A stretch of DNA of 40,137 bases, taken from NCBI GenBank assembly GCA_015680685.1, contig MNCI01023754.1, positions 124,907 through 165,043 on the forward strand. The letters are read 5' to 3'. Positions 1 to 10,049 of the stretch are shown one piece after another; position 1 is the stretch's first letter; each line of letters opens with the position of its first letter. Both the position numbers and the translations under genes were made by a program. This DNA is from Gnetum montanum. Taxonomy: Eukaryota; Streptophyta; Gnetopsida; Gnetales; Gnetaceae. The notes beneath the pieces are model-generated. The model was not told the origin of the DNA and did no database searches. It saw only the letters and a list, made by a program, of their open reading frames with translations.

Positions 1-141
1 ACATAAAGTTACAATTATATAAATAAAAGCTATAGTTGGAAATGTCCATAAATCCCCCCTTTTTATAAAATAGCTATACATATAGCTTTATATATGTATA
101 TTTAGGAACAACATAAAGGTTAATAAATAAAATTTGATCAT

Positions 142-771
142 CTATCTCCCAGGTAGCAAGAATACCAGCGTTTCTTCCACTTTCTTTCGTTTATTTTTCA
201 TTTCCTTGTTCAATTCCACCTTTTTTGTTTCGTATTCCTCTTGGAGCTGTTTGTTTATGACCAGCTCTACTGTCTTCACCTTGTACTCTTGCCTGCTTGA
301 CATTCTGAAAAACTGGGACTCTGCCAACCGGAAATGGTACTCTTCAGGGTTGTCCCCTAAGAACGTTGGAGATTTCTCGTACTTGATTCAAATGAGATTG
401 TCGGAGGAAGAAGAGACGGTTGTGGGGATGTTGTTTGTAGAATTTTCCATCGAAAGCATGCCTTTCCGTTCATGTTTTGATATGAAATTTTCATCCTCGA
501 ATTTTAGCCCATAAATAGATTCACCTCCGGTGCCATTGTGAGCAGAGATATCCCCTCCTTGGATCATAAAGCTTTTGATCACTCGATTAAATTTAACACC
601 CTTGTAGTGAAGCAAAACTCCAGTGTTAGGTCCGATGCCTTTCTCATCGGTGCACAGCACGTAGAAGTTCTCAGCCGTCTTCAGGACGACATCGTTGAAG
701 AGTTCAACAATAATGCGGCCCTCCGACTCGTCGCCAATGGCGATATCAAGAAAGCACCTAGGGTTGCGCAT
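142..771 (-). pseudogene. CYP40-like cyclophilin N-terminal half joined in frame to a PARP-like segment
   Basis: The only ATG in the frame is at 771-769 and opens with [13 protein letters not shown]. Residues 1-110 match the N-terminal half of a plant CYP40-type peptidyl-prolyl isomerase: [46 protein letters not shown] and HERKGMLSM. The active-site Arg and the FMIQGGD strand are present (FHRVI has become FNRVI), but the second half, with the usual Phe/Trp/His pocket residues, is missing, so isomerase activity is unlikely. A TGA at 390-388 (codon 128) interrupts the frame. The same frame then runs to a TAG at 144-142 and encodes NPEEYHFRLAESQFF, then EYKVKTVELVINKQLQ and a KK-rich helix ending ETLVF. 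That resembles the start of a PARP catalytic domain just before its HGT motif. The cyclophilin call is firm; the PARP call is tentative. A GT after ETL could be a splice donor, so a spliced gene running off the left edge is possible. CpGs are well preserved here, unlike the transposon DNA. Confidence 0.7.
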
Positions 772-923
772 CCTCCTTGCACAAAAACGATAGACACCAG
801 CACAACAGCAAACAAACAAACAAACAACAAAAGAAACAACAGCACCAGACCAGACCGATACCACACCAGAATCTAGCCTAACTCGTTGTAAAGCTCAATC
901 AAAAGCCGAGCACAACGCCACGC

Positions 924-969
924 CTTTTATAACGTGACGAGCCACGCCTTTGGCTGACACTATTTTATA
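924..969 (-). promoter_or_regulatory. Candidate TATA boxes upstream of the cyclophilin-like frame
   Basis: Read on the minus strand, TATAAAAG occurs at 931-924 and TATAAAATA at 969-961. The first lies about 150 bases upstream of the ATG at 771. A start site 25-35 bases downstream of it would give a 5' UTR of roughly 120 bases containing a CAAA-rich stretch (about 805-840). The GCCACGCCTTT word occurs twice around the boxes. Placement and spacing suit a plant core promoter; transcription is inferred. Confidence 0.45.
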
Positions 970-1037
970 GTGCCATGCCGTGTGTTCGTGCAAAGAAAAT
1001 GAATAAATCAGCCAATTGCAGAAACCTAGCTTGAAAG

Positions 1038-1660
1038 CTAATCTTCTTCTGCTACCACTGCAGCATCGGCTGCCGCGGATGCTGCTTCTTCAACTTCTGC
1101 CACTATAAAACAGACGTGTTGTATGGGTGTTGTTAGCATCATGACACAACCCAATACTATAAACATAATGCTCCAGAAGTTCACATCTTTACGAAGCTTA
1201 TGCACAGGCTTGAAGAAGTTATTGATCATATTTGCAAACAGGCGGCCAAAAAGTGGAAAGCCAAGACCGACAATGGTAGATGCACAAGAGCCTGTTAGTA
1301 GAATAGGGATCTCTAGTTTTTTCAACAGTGCTAACCTTGTTAGAGAAACATCTAGTTCAACATTTGATCTGCCCCCTTCGATATCTCCCTCCTTTCTAGT
1401 CCTTGAGGATGAAGTTAAGATATTTAGTTCTTTCTTTCCGTTTTCAACATTTTCTTTTTTCACATCATCCTTGAATTCATGGCTGCCACTGCTCCTTGAA
1501 GTTACACTTTTTCTGGATTCCCTGAAAGATGAAATTGATCTTGAAACTATGCGAGAGGAGTCACCGATGAAAATTTCTGTGTCATCAGGATCTTACTTTG
1601 TATCTTCTTTTGTTTCGTGCATCTACTGACAAGCTAGAAATATGCACCTTTGGGAATTGC
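1038..1660 (-). pseudogene. ABCB-type (MDR/P-glycoprotein-like) ABC transporter fragment: linker and start of second membrane domain
   Basis: Read leftwards from 1660, the translation starts with a GAYF-LV stretch, the usual end of nucleotide-binding domain 1 in plant ABCB proteins. A Ser/Arg-rich linker follows (GDSSRIVSRSISSFRES), then VSLTRLALLKKLEIPILLTG, the usual lead into transmembrane helix 7. GFPLFGRLFANMINNFF, KLRKDVNFW and a second hydrophobic stretch (IMFIVLG to PIQHVCFIVA) cover helices 7-8. Homology stops near 1095 and is replaced by a Glu/Ala-rich tail with a stop at 1038. At least one stop (within HETKEDTK) and one frame shift near 1630 break the linker. Only about 190 of some 1,250 residues are present, so this is an exon-sized relic of an auxin-transporter-type ABCB. 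It lies on the same strand as the cyclophilin-like frame, directly behind its putative promoter. Confidence 0.75.
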
Positions 1661-1805
1661 CATTAACTTTTTCAACTATCAAATTGCAAAAACTTTTAAC
1701 CAGTTTTATCATGCCAAACTGTTCCATGAAATGGCCAAAATGTGCCAACAGTTGTGATCACAAAAAAGCCACCAATAGTTGGCAAAGTTGAAGTTTTAGT
1801 TACAT

Positions 1806-2660
1806 GAGTTGATGAAAAAAGACTTCATCCATCCTAGTATTTCTCCTTGCAGTGCTACAATATTATTTTTGGTAGAATGATGGGAGTTTGCAACTATGCA
1901 TTGATTATTAGAAGTTGAATCAGGTGATAATGAAGAAAAAATATCCTCTTCCATGCATAGATGACTTATTTGATTAGATTTGAGAAGCCCATGTGTTCTC
2001 AAAGATTGATCTTAAGTTAAGTTATTACCAAGTAAGAGTCAAAGAGTAGAATGTATACTAAATAACATTTTGCACCTGATATGGTTAGTATGAGTTCTTA
2101 GTGCTTTCATTTGGGTTCATTGATGAGTACTCTAGTAGTATTCATGCTTTTAATGAATAATGTCTTGCAATCATATCTTGATTAGTTCATGATAGATTTC
2201 ATAGATGATATCCTTATGTACTTTCTAAATGAGTAGAGGTATGTGGAGCATATATGGATAGCCATCCAAGTATTCCTTTTAGTAGTGAGAGATCTAGTTG
2301 CTGGAGTTGATATCATTATGAATACTACCAAGATTATGTGGTTTAGGATTGGTTAATTCAGTAACCGATGATAGAGGTTCATAGCTTCTTAGGGTAGGAT
2401 AGTTACTACCATAGATTTATTGAACATTTCTCCCACATAGCTTTTTCTTTGATACAATTTTCAAGAAAGGAGACCAATTTCTCTTAGAGATTAGCTTGTC
2501 AATTACTATTTAGTGAGATAAAATGTAGATTGGTGTCTGCTCCTACGTTGATGTACCCTACTCCAAACCATCCTAATGATCTTTATATAGGTGCTTCTAG
2601 TCATGGATTTAGATTTGTCTTAATGAAAGATAGATATGTATTGTATTCAACTTGACTTAT
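1806..2660 (+). pseudogene. Decayed Ty3/gypsy pol relic (RT and start of RNase H)
   Basis: Reading rightwards with two or more frame changes, the translation follows a chromovirus-type gypsy RT. ELMKKDFIHPSISP lies near 1810, KIDLKLSYYQVRVKE near 1995-2045, a YEFLVLSFGF core near 2090, the catalytic FIDD box (FIDDILMYF) near 2195-2225 and a VEHIWI stretch near 2240. A YIGASSHGFRFVLMKD stretch near 2590-2630 matches the start of RNase H. Many in-frame stops are present and no ORF survives. The orientation is opposite to the other gypsy elements, and the FIDD form separates it from their FMDD-type RT. It stops abruptly near 2660; no LTR could be assigned with confidence. Confidence 0.7.
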
Positions 2661-3700
2661 CTTAAAAAGGTAAAAGTTATTACATCTCTATTCCCAAATG
2701 TTGCTGCTATATAAAAAAGGTGGTGTCACTTCATAAAAAATGTTGTGTTTATCGTAATAAGACCTCAAAGGACAAGTTGTAATTAAGACCCAAAATGGTA
2801 TGTTGCAATAATAGGCATGTCTCTCAAGGTAACTTTTGGGGGTTTTGTTGACCTTTTGGTATATTAAAACCTAGGAAAATGGAGAATGTGGAAAATGTGC
2901 TTATTGGAATCTTATAGGACTTGAAAAAGATCAGAACAAGATGACAAGAGTTGATGAGATTGGGATAATAGCTTAGATCGTTTCAAGATAATAAATCAGG
3001 ATAAGAACTTAGATGTTGTTAAGACAAGAGTTTGGGACATGAGCTTAGGTGTTGTCAAAAAGAGATCAAGACAAAGAGCAAATTGAGACGAAGATAAGAG
3101 CTGAGTTGTGAATTTAAGATGATAAAAGTCTTAACCAAAAAAAAAAGATAAAAGATGACAAGGATGTACAAAGTTAAAAGAAGGTGTTCTGGTATCTGCC
3201 AAAATGTCTCAAGGTCAACATATGTCCTAATGATAGAGCTTAAGTTTTAGGCTAGACATCCCACAAAAATAGTAAACATCTCAATTGTACTTGAGACATT
3301 CTAGCTAGGATGTCCCAAGTGAGATGTCCTAATTTCCAGTGGTACGTCCCACCTGCAAGAGGCTAGAATTTGGAGAGACATCCCAATCTTAAATGTGACA
3401 TCCCAGCTAGCCATTTCATATTTTTTTTATGAATTCCAATGATTATTTAACAAGGACGAAGGCAATCAAGGAAATGGAATTTTGGTGAAAATGACAAGCA
3501 CTATTCATTAGAATATTCCATCATTGTCTACATCAAGTGAATTTTTTTATTCCTTAATTGTATATCATTGTGAATTGTATTTTTTATTATGAGAGCATAA
3601 GTGTAAGGAATTTGTAAAGTGTAGTTACATTCTCTTCTTAATTATATTTCTCCCTTTGTAAGCCTTACGAGGTTGATGTGCTTGTGGAAAGGCATCCGTT

Positions 3701-3911
3701 GAGCTTATTGGGATCTTCTGGGGTTGAGTGTGTTTCTTTAGAGAAAACACTTCATTTGGAGCTCATGTCATTATAAAGGTTGTGGGATCCTTGAAACCAC
3801 ATTTTGAGCTTGTTGAGATCTTGTGGGATTAAGTGTGTTTATTATGAGAAAACACTCCTTACAAAGATCAAACTTTATAAAGGTTATGGATAAACCACAT
3901 TTTGGAAGGAA
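3701..3911 (+). repeat. Imperfect direct repeat, two copies about 105 bases apart
   Basis: GAGCTTATTGGGATCTTCTG at 3701 recurs as GAGCTTGTTGAGATCTTGTG at 3806. Each is followed by GGxTTxAGTGTGTTT, then a GAGAAAACACT block and a TATAAAGGTT block. The two copies are roughly 80 percent alike by eye. No coding frame spans them; an LTR sub-repeat is a plausible origin. Confidence 0.6.
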
Positions 3912-4139
3912 TAAAGTTTAGATGTGTGTAAGGGTTCTACCCTTTGAGTAAGGAAGTATCCAAGTTAGGGAATCATGTAAATTTGAGTGCAGGTTTGGTT
4001 TTCTTGGTTGTTCGAATTAGGGAACTTTTTCAACCCACCCTTCTAGGTTCTTAGTCTTCATTTTTGACCTAAGGTATTTATACTTGTACATTAGAGATCA
4101 TATCACCATGGATTGACAAAGCTGGTAAAGGTAATTAAT

Positions 4140-4320
4140 AAGTGCTAGGTGAAGTAGGATAGGGAGAGGATGGCCATCCCTTCTGGTCTATTATAGGCGT
4201 AACCATGGTGGCAATGCTCGATAGCCTCTAAGGGATAGATGTCGAAGGAAGATAACCACAAGGAATCCTAAGAGCATGGCCTAGATACATTATTTCACAT
4301 TAATAAAGCATTCCTTTCTT
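4140..4320 (+). repeat. Dispersed repeat, copy A
   Basis: This block aligns in the same orientation with 16878-17040. Shared anchors are a GCTAGGTGAAGT/GCTAGATGAAGT word, TCATGG/CCATGGT with a following GTGCC/GTGGCAA, CCTCTAAGG, GAAGATAACC and a CAxTAATAAAG end. The layout (AATAAAG end, then a C/T-rich tract) recalls the 3' part of an LTR, but the parent element was not identified. Confidence 0.5.
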
Positions 4321-5450
4321 TTTTCTTCTACATTTTCCTATTGTTTATGTACGCATAATGTTAAATGCAATGTATATTTGATGTTTTCTATGACATCTAG
4401 AATCAAGTTTTCGTATCATGACATGTAGATGATAATGGAATGTCACCTAAGCATCAAGCAGAAAAATTGTGCCTATCTAAGCCTTTTGAGGCTTTTTGTC
4501 TATCATCTCAAGAATGATGCAAGTTGGTTGTTGAAGGTTTGATAGGAGTAACTTTGGATTTAGAAGATGAGTTTTTAGGATGTGATGAAGTGGTGATGCT
4601 AACAATAACAACATCATCACCTAACATTACTTAGATGCAAAATGTTATTTTGATCTTTAAAAAGTAGCTAGAAGTATTAAAACAGATGTTTTCTTTCTAG
4701 CACATGGTTTAGAACATTTGTTGGGGACCTGTTGAAGCCTAAAGAGCTACTCAAGATGATGATTTTAGGGGATTTTTCATCATCCAAGGGAATATGAAAA
4801 TGTCAAAGCCACACTTATCTTGGTCACTAGAGTACAAAAAAAGGGGATACAATAAAGCTAAAATAAGACCACATAATGTATACACATGTTTTTATTTCTA
4901 TAAACCAATTACTTTTTTTATATTATGAGTCATTAATTTGCATCTTCATTTTCTTATTCAAATCTATACCAATTTATTCACATTTACACTAAGAGCTCAT
5001 TCACATTTATGTTAGTTGTTGATGTAGGTCTAACATAATAGGAGTAAATGAAAGCATTAGAGTAAGTTTGAGAACTAGGGTTTGTAGGTTGTAAAAAATG
5101 ACAAAGTTAGAATTGAGTGCACAATGATGATTCAAAACTTCATTTTTTAATTCATAATTTGATCAGAAAATTTAGGAACAACTATGTTTCAATGATTCAT
5201 TCCTTCTTAGGCTTCTCTACAAAGCTTTTTTTGGATGATGCTTCATTCATTTGGAATTTAAATTGAAGCTTTATTACATCCAAAGATCCATAGGATCTAT
5301 TAGAAAGATATTATATTTTCATGAAAAATAAAGATAAATGCTACAAATTATCCAATCACCAATGTGGGAAACACAAAAAAATCATACAAGTTTTTTTCCA
5401 TAACATTTTATTGTTGTCTTAAATTTCTAGTCACATCACAAGAAAGAAAC

Positions 5451-5455
5451 ACATG
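5451..5455. repeat. Target site duplication of element 1, left copy (ACATG)
   Basis: ACATG directly precedes the left LTR and is repeated exactly at 15338-15342 after the right LTR. A 5-base duplication is the expected footprint of Ty3/gypsy integration, and it fixes both element ends. Confidence 0.9.
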
Positions 5456-6263
5456 TGATGAGTGGCGAGGTACCCCTACACTCAACCATGCGAATATGAG
5501 CGTTTCACACACAATCCGGTCGAACTCCAAGGACTAAGTGCCTATGTGTCTTTGTGGAACAATAACGAGTTAATTAATCATTGTCTTCCCAAACTTACTT
5601 GTATGTCATGGTTGTATGATTAAGTAAGCTTGAGGCATATGATTTTTATGGCTTTTATGTGTTTTATATCCTGCGTTAATAAGGAGGAGGGAGAGAGATG
5701 ACTAAGTAACTAATTTAATTTAACTATTCATTAACTAAGTTCTAAGTACTCCTAACACCAGTATCTGTTCCCACTTGTCGTACACATCCTAAACCAGTGC
5801 AACACTACTGGGATTACCAAACACTAATTGTTACTAGGATACCAAGCGCTACATGCATGCTCGAAGCGATCGTACTGAATGTATTTAACTAAGATAGTTG
5901 TAAGGTGAGAGAAATCATTAATTAACTAGGAAAGCATTAAATAACAATTAACACTAATTAATCTATTATGTATGCTACAAGGTTTATCATAAAGTTTGTC
6001 TTTATTAACGTACACAAAGTGTGCTCAGGTACATAATGCTTGAATAAAGATCCGTTTACTCTATGACTCCTACTGTGGGCACAGAGAAATAATTCTAACT
6101 CTAGAGGGAAAAATTGGCAAGAGTTTGGCTAAGGGACTAACTTCTAATGTGGAAACCAAGGGGTGCCACCTCTTATTTATAGGCAAGGAGGCAGGACACA
6201 ATATTGAGTGTCCAACATCGCATGGTCGATCCGATATCGCAAATGCGATATCGTAGTTCATCA
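5456..6263 (-). repeat. Element 1, 3' LTR (left LTR)
   Basis: The LTR is 808 bases and starts TGATGAGTGG and ends GTTCATCA on the plus strand, i.e. TG...CA termini. On the minus strand a TATAAATAAG box lies at 6181-6172. A perfect 10-base inverted repeat (CGATATCGCA, arms 6232-6241 and 6244-6253) sits next to the U3 end. It matches 14516-15337 along its whole length. Confidence 0.93.
6172..6181 (-). promoter_or_regulatory. LTR TATA box (element 1, left LTR)
   Basis: TATAAATAAG on the minus strand is conserved in the partner LTR (15240-15231). TATAAATA also lies at the corresponding place in both solo LTRs (29333-29340 and 33908-33915). Its position, about 90 bases inside the U3 end, gives an unusually short U3. 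Confidence 0.6.
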
Positions 6264-6275
6264 TAACCCCATGAC
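6264..6275 (-). other. Probable polypurine tract of element 1
   Basis: Directly inside the left LTR the minus strand reads GTCATGGGGTTA up to the LTR start. Element 2 has GTCGTGGGGGTTATA at the same place. The site is short but correctly placed for plus-strand priming. Confidence 0.45.
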
Positions 6276-8191
6276 TAAATGAAAACTCATCCTCGAGTTT
6301 TTTACAAATAATGGGAAGGTATGGGATTATTGACTAAATGATCATTGATGGTGGAATGGGGTGATAGACTGAACGTGCCTAATGAACAGATCAATAGTAC
6401 AATATATAATAACATTAGTGTTCATGACCATAAAAGTGAACACTGTACATAATGAAATCTAGCCTTATTTGGCAGCTGGAAGAGAAGGAGAGAGAGAGAA
6501 GAAGAAGAAGAAGATGTGTTGCTGTTAATGCTAAGAGTGCACCATCCATTGTTTATCCATAGCCATGCCACCAATCTTGTTCCTTTTGTAAATGTTCCAG
6601 TTTCGGTCCATCCTGAGTGTTTCCTCTAGGTCCAGTCCATTGTTGTATGATCATCATCTGCACACACAACACAGTCACAAATGAGTGAGGGAAAATAAAT
6701 CACAATGTAATTGATACCTTGCCTCGATGTAAAGTTCATTGGTTGAGTTGTGGTTATGGTAGATATTGATTCTGGAGTTTTAACACTAGTGACTACCTCA
6801 AGTGTAGGGGTTAGGAAAAATTGAAAAATTTTGTGCTTGGGCCCCCATGACTAAGAGCAATCCTCCAGTAGCAATAGGATGGAAAAGAATAAGGAATAAG
6901 AAAGATAGAGAAAAAGTAACAACGACAACACTAATAAAATGGATGTCATAGATGGGGATGAAACAAAAAAATTGTTGATTTCAGGAAATGTTTAAGGAAA
7001 AGAAGTTAACAAGTGCACCAAAAAGGAATGCCAGTGGGTCCTCCCCAAAGAGGCTCATGCCCTTGCTGCCCTGACAAACCCACAAACCAAAGATTTCGTA
7101 GGCTCTAGGAATGTCGTTTGGAAGTAAGAGTTAAAAAATTACCCACAAGCAATTACCAAGGAAAAATAATGCATCAACGAAAGTATAGACAAATGATAAA
7201 AATGACAATGAGATGAGAAATGGAAAAGAAAGGTGGAGAGGAGAGAATGGAATGGGAACCCAAGAACAAGGTTGTGTAAATTCCCTTGTGTGTTTCATGG
7301 TTAATGTGATCGAGTAGAACTCATTCCAAATCCAGGCTCAACAAATCACATTCAATGACCTCGCATCAACACATTTGACCAACCTATCCTCTTGAAGGAA
7401 CAAGAATGCCTCTACAAAAAGTCACCACCATTTTGGGGAGAGCAAGATGGAGAACCAGAAAGTGAGAAAGGGCCTTAGTTAGAGGGAACCTTCAGGCATG
7501 GGTAAAATGTCCTTCCAATGCCATAACCAATGTGTGTAGCCCAATTTCATTATTGTGTCTAAGGGGTGTGCTTTGAATTCTCACTATTTTTTTTATTTTT
7601 TTTTTGCATGAGAACCACACCATGCGAAAACTTATTTTTATTTATTCAACTTCTAGTGAATTGATGAATGGTCAAAATGATGAAAAACCTAAGGAAAAAG
7701 CATCCAAGCATATAAGAGAATAGCCAGCACAAATGCATCGAATCCCCTTGAAGTCACACCCTCTTTTATCCCTTGAGCCCTTCCTTAGTTTGAGAAATAC
7801 CCAGCCACCAATTCGTTAATAGTTTATTAGAGAAAGGGACTATACAATTCCAAGCCAAGGGAGACCATAGGATTTTATGGATGCATGAACGACGTGGACT
7901 CATTGCCTATTTGATCAATAGAACCATACCTTTATATCAACATCATACTTCAAAGATAAAAATCAAACATTAGCAATCAATATGATATTATTCATGCCAC
8001 CATCATGAACACTTATTGGATGATGAATAAAATAAAGTAATCACACAAAGAAATGGTAAAAATATGAACAATGATGTAAAACAAAAATAAGAAATTTTTT
8101 TAAAAAAAATGTGCAAAAAAAAACATAGAAAAAAATATGTAAAACAAAAATGTGTAAAAAAAATGTAGAAAGGACTAAGGGCCTTTAATGA
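6276..8191 (-). other. Non-coding spacer between integrase and 3' LTR of element 1
   Basis: No frame with recognisable protein similarity was seen. A GA/GAA-rich microsatellite lies at about 6483-6514 and A-rich tracts at about 8085-8175. From about 7030 onward it aligns with 35190-36400 of element 2; AGTGGGTCCTCCCC, CCTTAGTTAGAGG, AGGCATGGG and TGTCTAAGGGG/TATCTAAGGGG are shared. The part closer to the LTR (about 6350-7000) has no clear partner, because element 2 carries a long reading frame there. Confidence 0.65.
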
Positions 8192-9330
8192 TTAGCAGAG
8201 GTGGCCATCTCCCCCATGACTGAGTTGGAAGGAGGAGATCCAAAATAATAAGCAAGGTTGCCCACCTATAGAGATAGCATATGTTTTGGCTATCCTAAAC
8301 TCATGGAAAGGTTTTGTTTGTTGCACGTTGACTAACAATCTCTTATCTGGGCTCTCAGCTTTATGTATGATCATGGCTCCTAAAGGGAAAGTTGCATAGA
8401 TAATGTAAGGTCCTTTCCACAGTGTTTGAAATTTGGTACATTTTGACACATGTGTGGGGTTCCAGTAGAGAACCTTATCTCTTAGCTGATACTTAACTTT
8501 CCTAATTTTCAGGTCATGATGTTATTTATTAAATGCCTTCTGCAACTCATTAGATGATAGGGCAGCTAATCGGTTCTCATCTAGCAAGTTAAGAGTCATC
8601 AACCTTTGTTTTTGTGATAGATCGAGATCAAGGTTGAGGTCACATGTCATGGCTAGTGTACGAAGCTTAGTTTGGATAGGGAGCATTGGAAGTTTTTCAT
8701 ACACTAACTCATAGGGAAAGTAGCCTATAGGGAGTTTCCATGTGGAGCGGTATGCCCAAAGAGCATCATTCAGTTAGTGCTTCAATCTCACCTATACTTG
8801 CTAATGGTTTTGGTTAGTATCTTAGTAATCTCCCTATTGGTAACCTTAGGTTGACCATTTGCTTGGGGGTGATATGGTGTAGTCAATTTGTGCTCAACCC
8901 CTAAGTGTTGCATTAACTTCTGAAAAGTTGCACCTATGAAGTGTGTTCCATTATCTGAGATAAGTGCATGTGGCACACCAATCTTGTTGATGACTTATTG
9001 TTGAACAAATCTTGTAGCTGTAGATGATGTGCAATCTTTAATGGCAGCTACTTCAGCCCATTTTGTTAAGTAGTCTATAGCAACTATGATGTATGCTTTT
9101 CCATTAGACATTGGTGTAATGGACCCCATGAAATCGATTCCCCAAATGTTGAAGGGTTCTAACAGTTGAATCCATTGTTGCAGATCCTCCATTCTAGCAA
9201 TTATTCCCCCATCACGTTGGCAATGCTCACAAGATTGGACGAATAGATGGGTGTCCTAAAACAAGGTGGGCCAATAATACCCTGTAAGCAGGATCTTAAG
9301 AGTCATTCATCTCCTAGCATAGTGAGCTCC
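8192..9330 (-). pseudogene. Integrase of element 1 (broken)
   Basis: The zinc-binding region ends in CEHCQRDGG near 9221-9234, preceded by GYYWPTLF. The catalytic core follows. WGIDFMG holds the first Asp near 9135 and ISDNGTHF holds the second near 8955. The block that normally carries the catalytic Glu reads ANGQPKVTNREI, with Lys (AAG at 8847-8845) where relatives have Glu. The C-terminal part (WKGPYIIY, VNVQQTKPFHEF) ends at a stop at 8192. Stops and shifts split the frame near 8980, 8780 and 8515. Function: inserting the cDNA into host DNA; the Glu loss and broken frame make this copy dead. Confidence 0.88.
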
Positions 9331-9465
9331 ACAAGGGCCCTCGTGAGAATCTTGGAGAACTCTCAGTTGATCTCTATCAGGAACACACCATCAAACCAAG
9401 CCATCAAGACATACTTTGTAAATTTGTCCATTGATCTCAATAAAATACTTGGCTCTATGAAGAAA

Positions 9466-10049
9466 TTATTTTTTCTTCTTAAGGTTTAGCTCTTGTTGTG
9501 TTTGTTGGGTAAGGAGATAGGTAAGAATGCTACTATACCAATTCATCTCTGTGGATGATTGATCATTCACAACACTAGCAAAGAGGAACTCATTAGGGAA
9601 GTGATCAGAAATTGGATACTCACCCTCTTTGCTATCCCAGTGTAACCGAGATAAATGATCAACAACTACGTTCTTGGTGCCTTTACGATTGATCATCATT
9701 AGATTGAACTCTTGTAGGATTACCAGCCATTGTATAATACGGGGGCTTCCCATTGGATTGTTCATGAGGAACCAGATTACACTATGATCTGTGTGTATGA
9801 ATACTTTGTACCCCAATACATAGTGCCTAAATTTTTCCAGTGCAAACACTACAACCATTAATTCTTTTTCTGTAGTAGTGTAGTTAAGTTGTGCACCAAC
9901 TATACTTCTACTTGCATAGTGGATGTAATAAGGATGTTTCTGGAAATGTAACTATGTAAGTACGACTCCTAAGTCATAGTTGGACGCATCAGTCATGACA
10001 TGGAATGGACTAGGCTAGTCAGGAGCTTATAGAATGGGTGTTTCTACCA
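9466..10049 (-). pseudogene. RNase H domain of element 1 (broken)
   Basis: The translation contains VMTDASNYD near 9990, an ASRSIVGAQLNYTTTEKELM stretch near 9880-9930, VVVFALEKFRHYVLGYKVFI, the HTDHS box near 9795 and a DHLSRL end near 9650. This is the canonical gypsy RNase H order, directly downstream of RT. Stops interrupt it upstream of 9858. The tail to 9466 (lysine-rich end) links towards integrase. Confidence 0.85.

Larger units (their letters stand above)
2661..5450. other. Non-coding, repeat-derived stretch
   Basis: No convincing reading frame was found. The stretch holds a purine-rich zone near 2930-3180 and a zone with repeated GACATCCC/GATGTCCC words near 3190-3420. It also holds the 105-base direct repeat at 3701 and one copy of a dispersed repeat at 4140. 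It may include LTR or leader DNA of a gypsy element: a sequence resembling a tRNA-Met primer site (CGTATCATGAC) lies near 4414. That last reading is weak. Confidence 0.4.

Noticed and set aside
390-442. A short GT...AG intron that would remove the TGA of the cyclophilin-like frame
   Set aside because: A candidate GTCTCTTC...TTCTTAG of about 61 bases exists, but its removal would not keep the downstream frame.
134-514. 126-codon plus-strand frame
   Set aside because: It lies antisense to the cyclophilin/PARP-like frame and shows no protein motif of its own.
1123-1629. 168-codon plus-strand frame
   Set aside because: It is the antisense shadow of the ABCB fragment; the minus strand carries the recognisable motifs.
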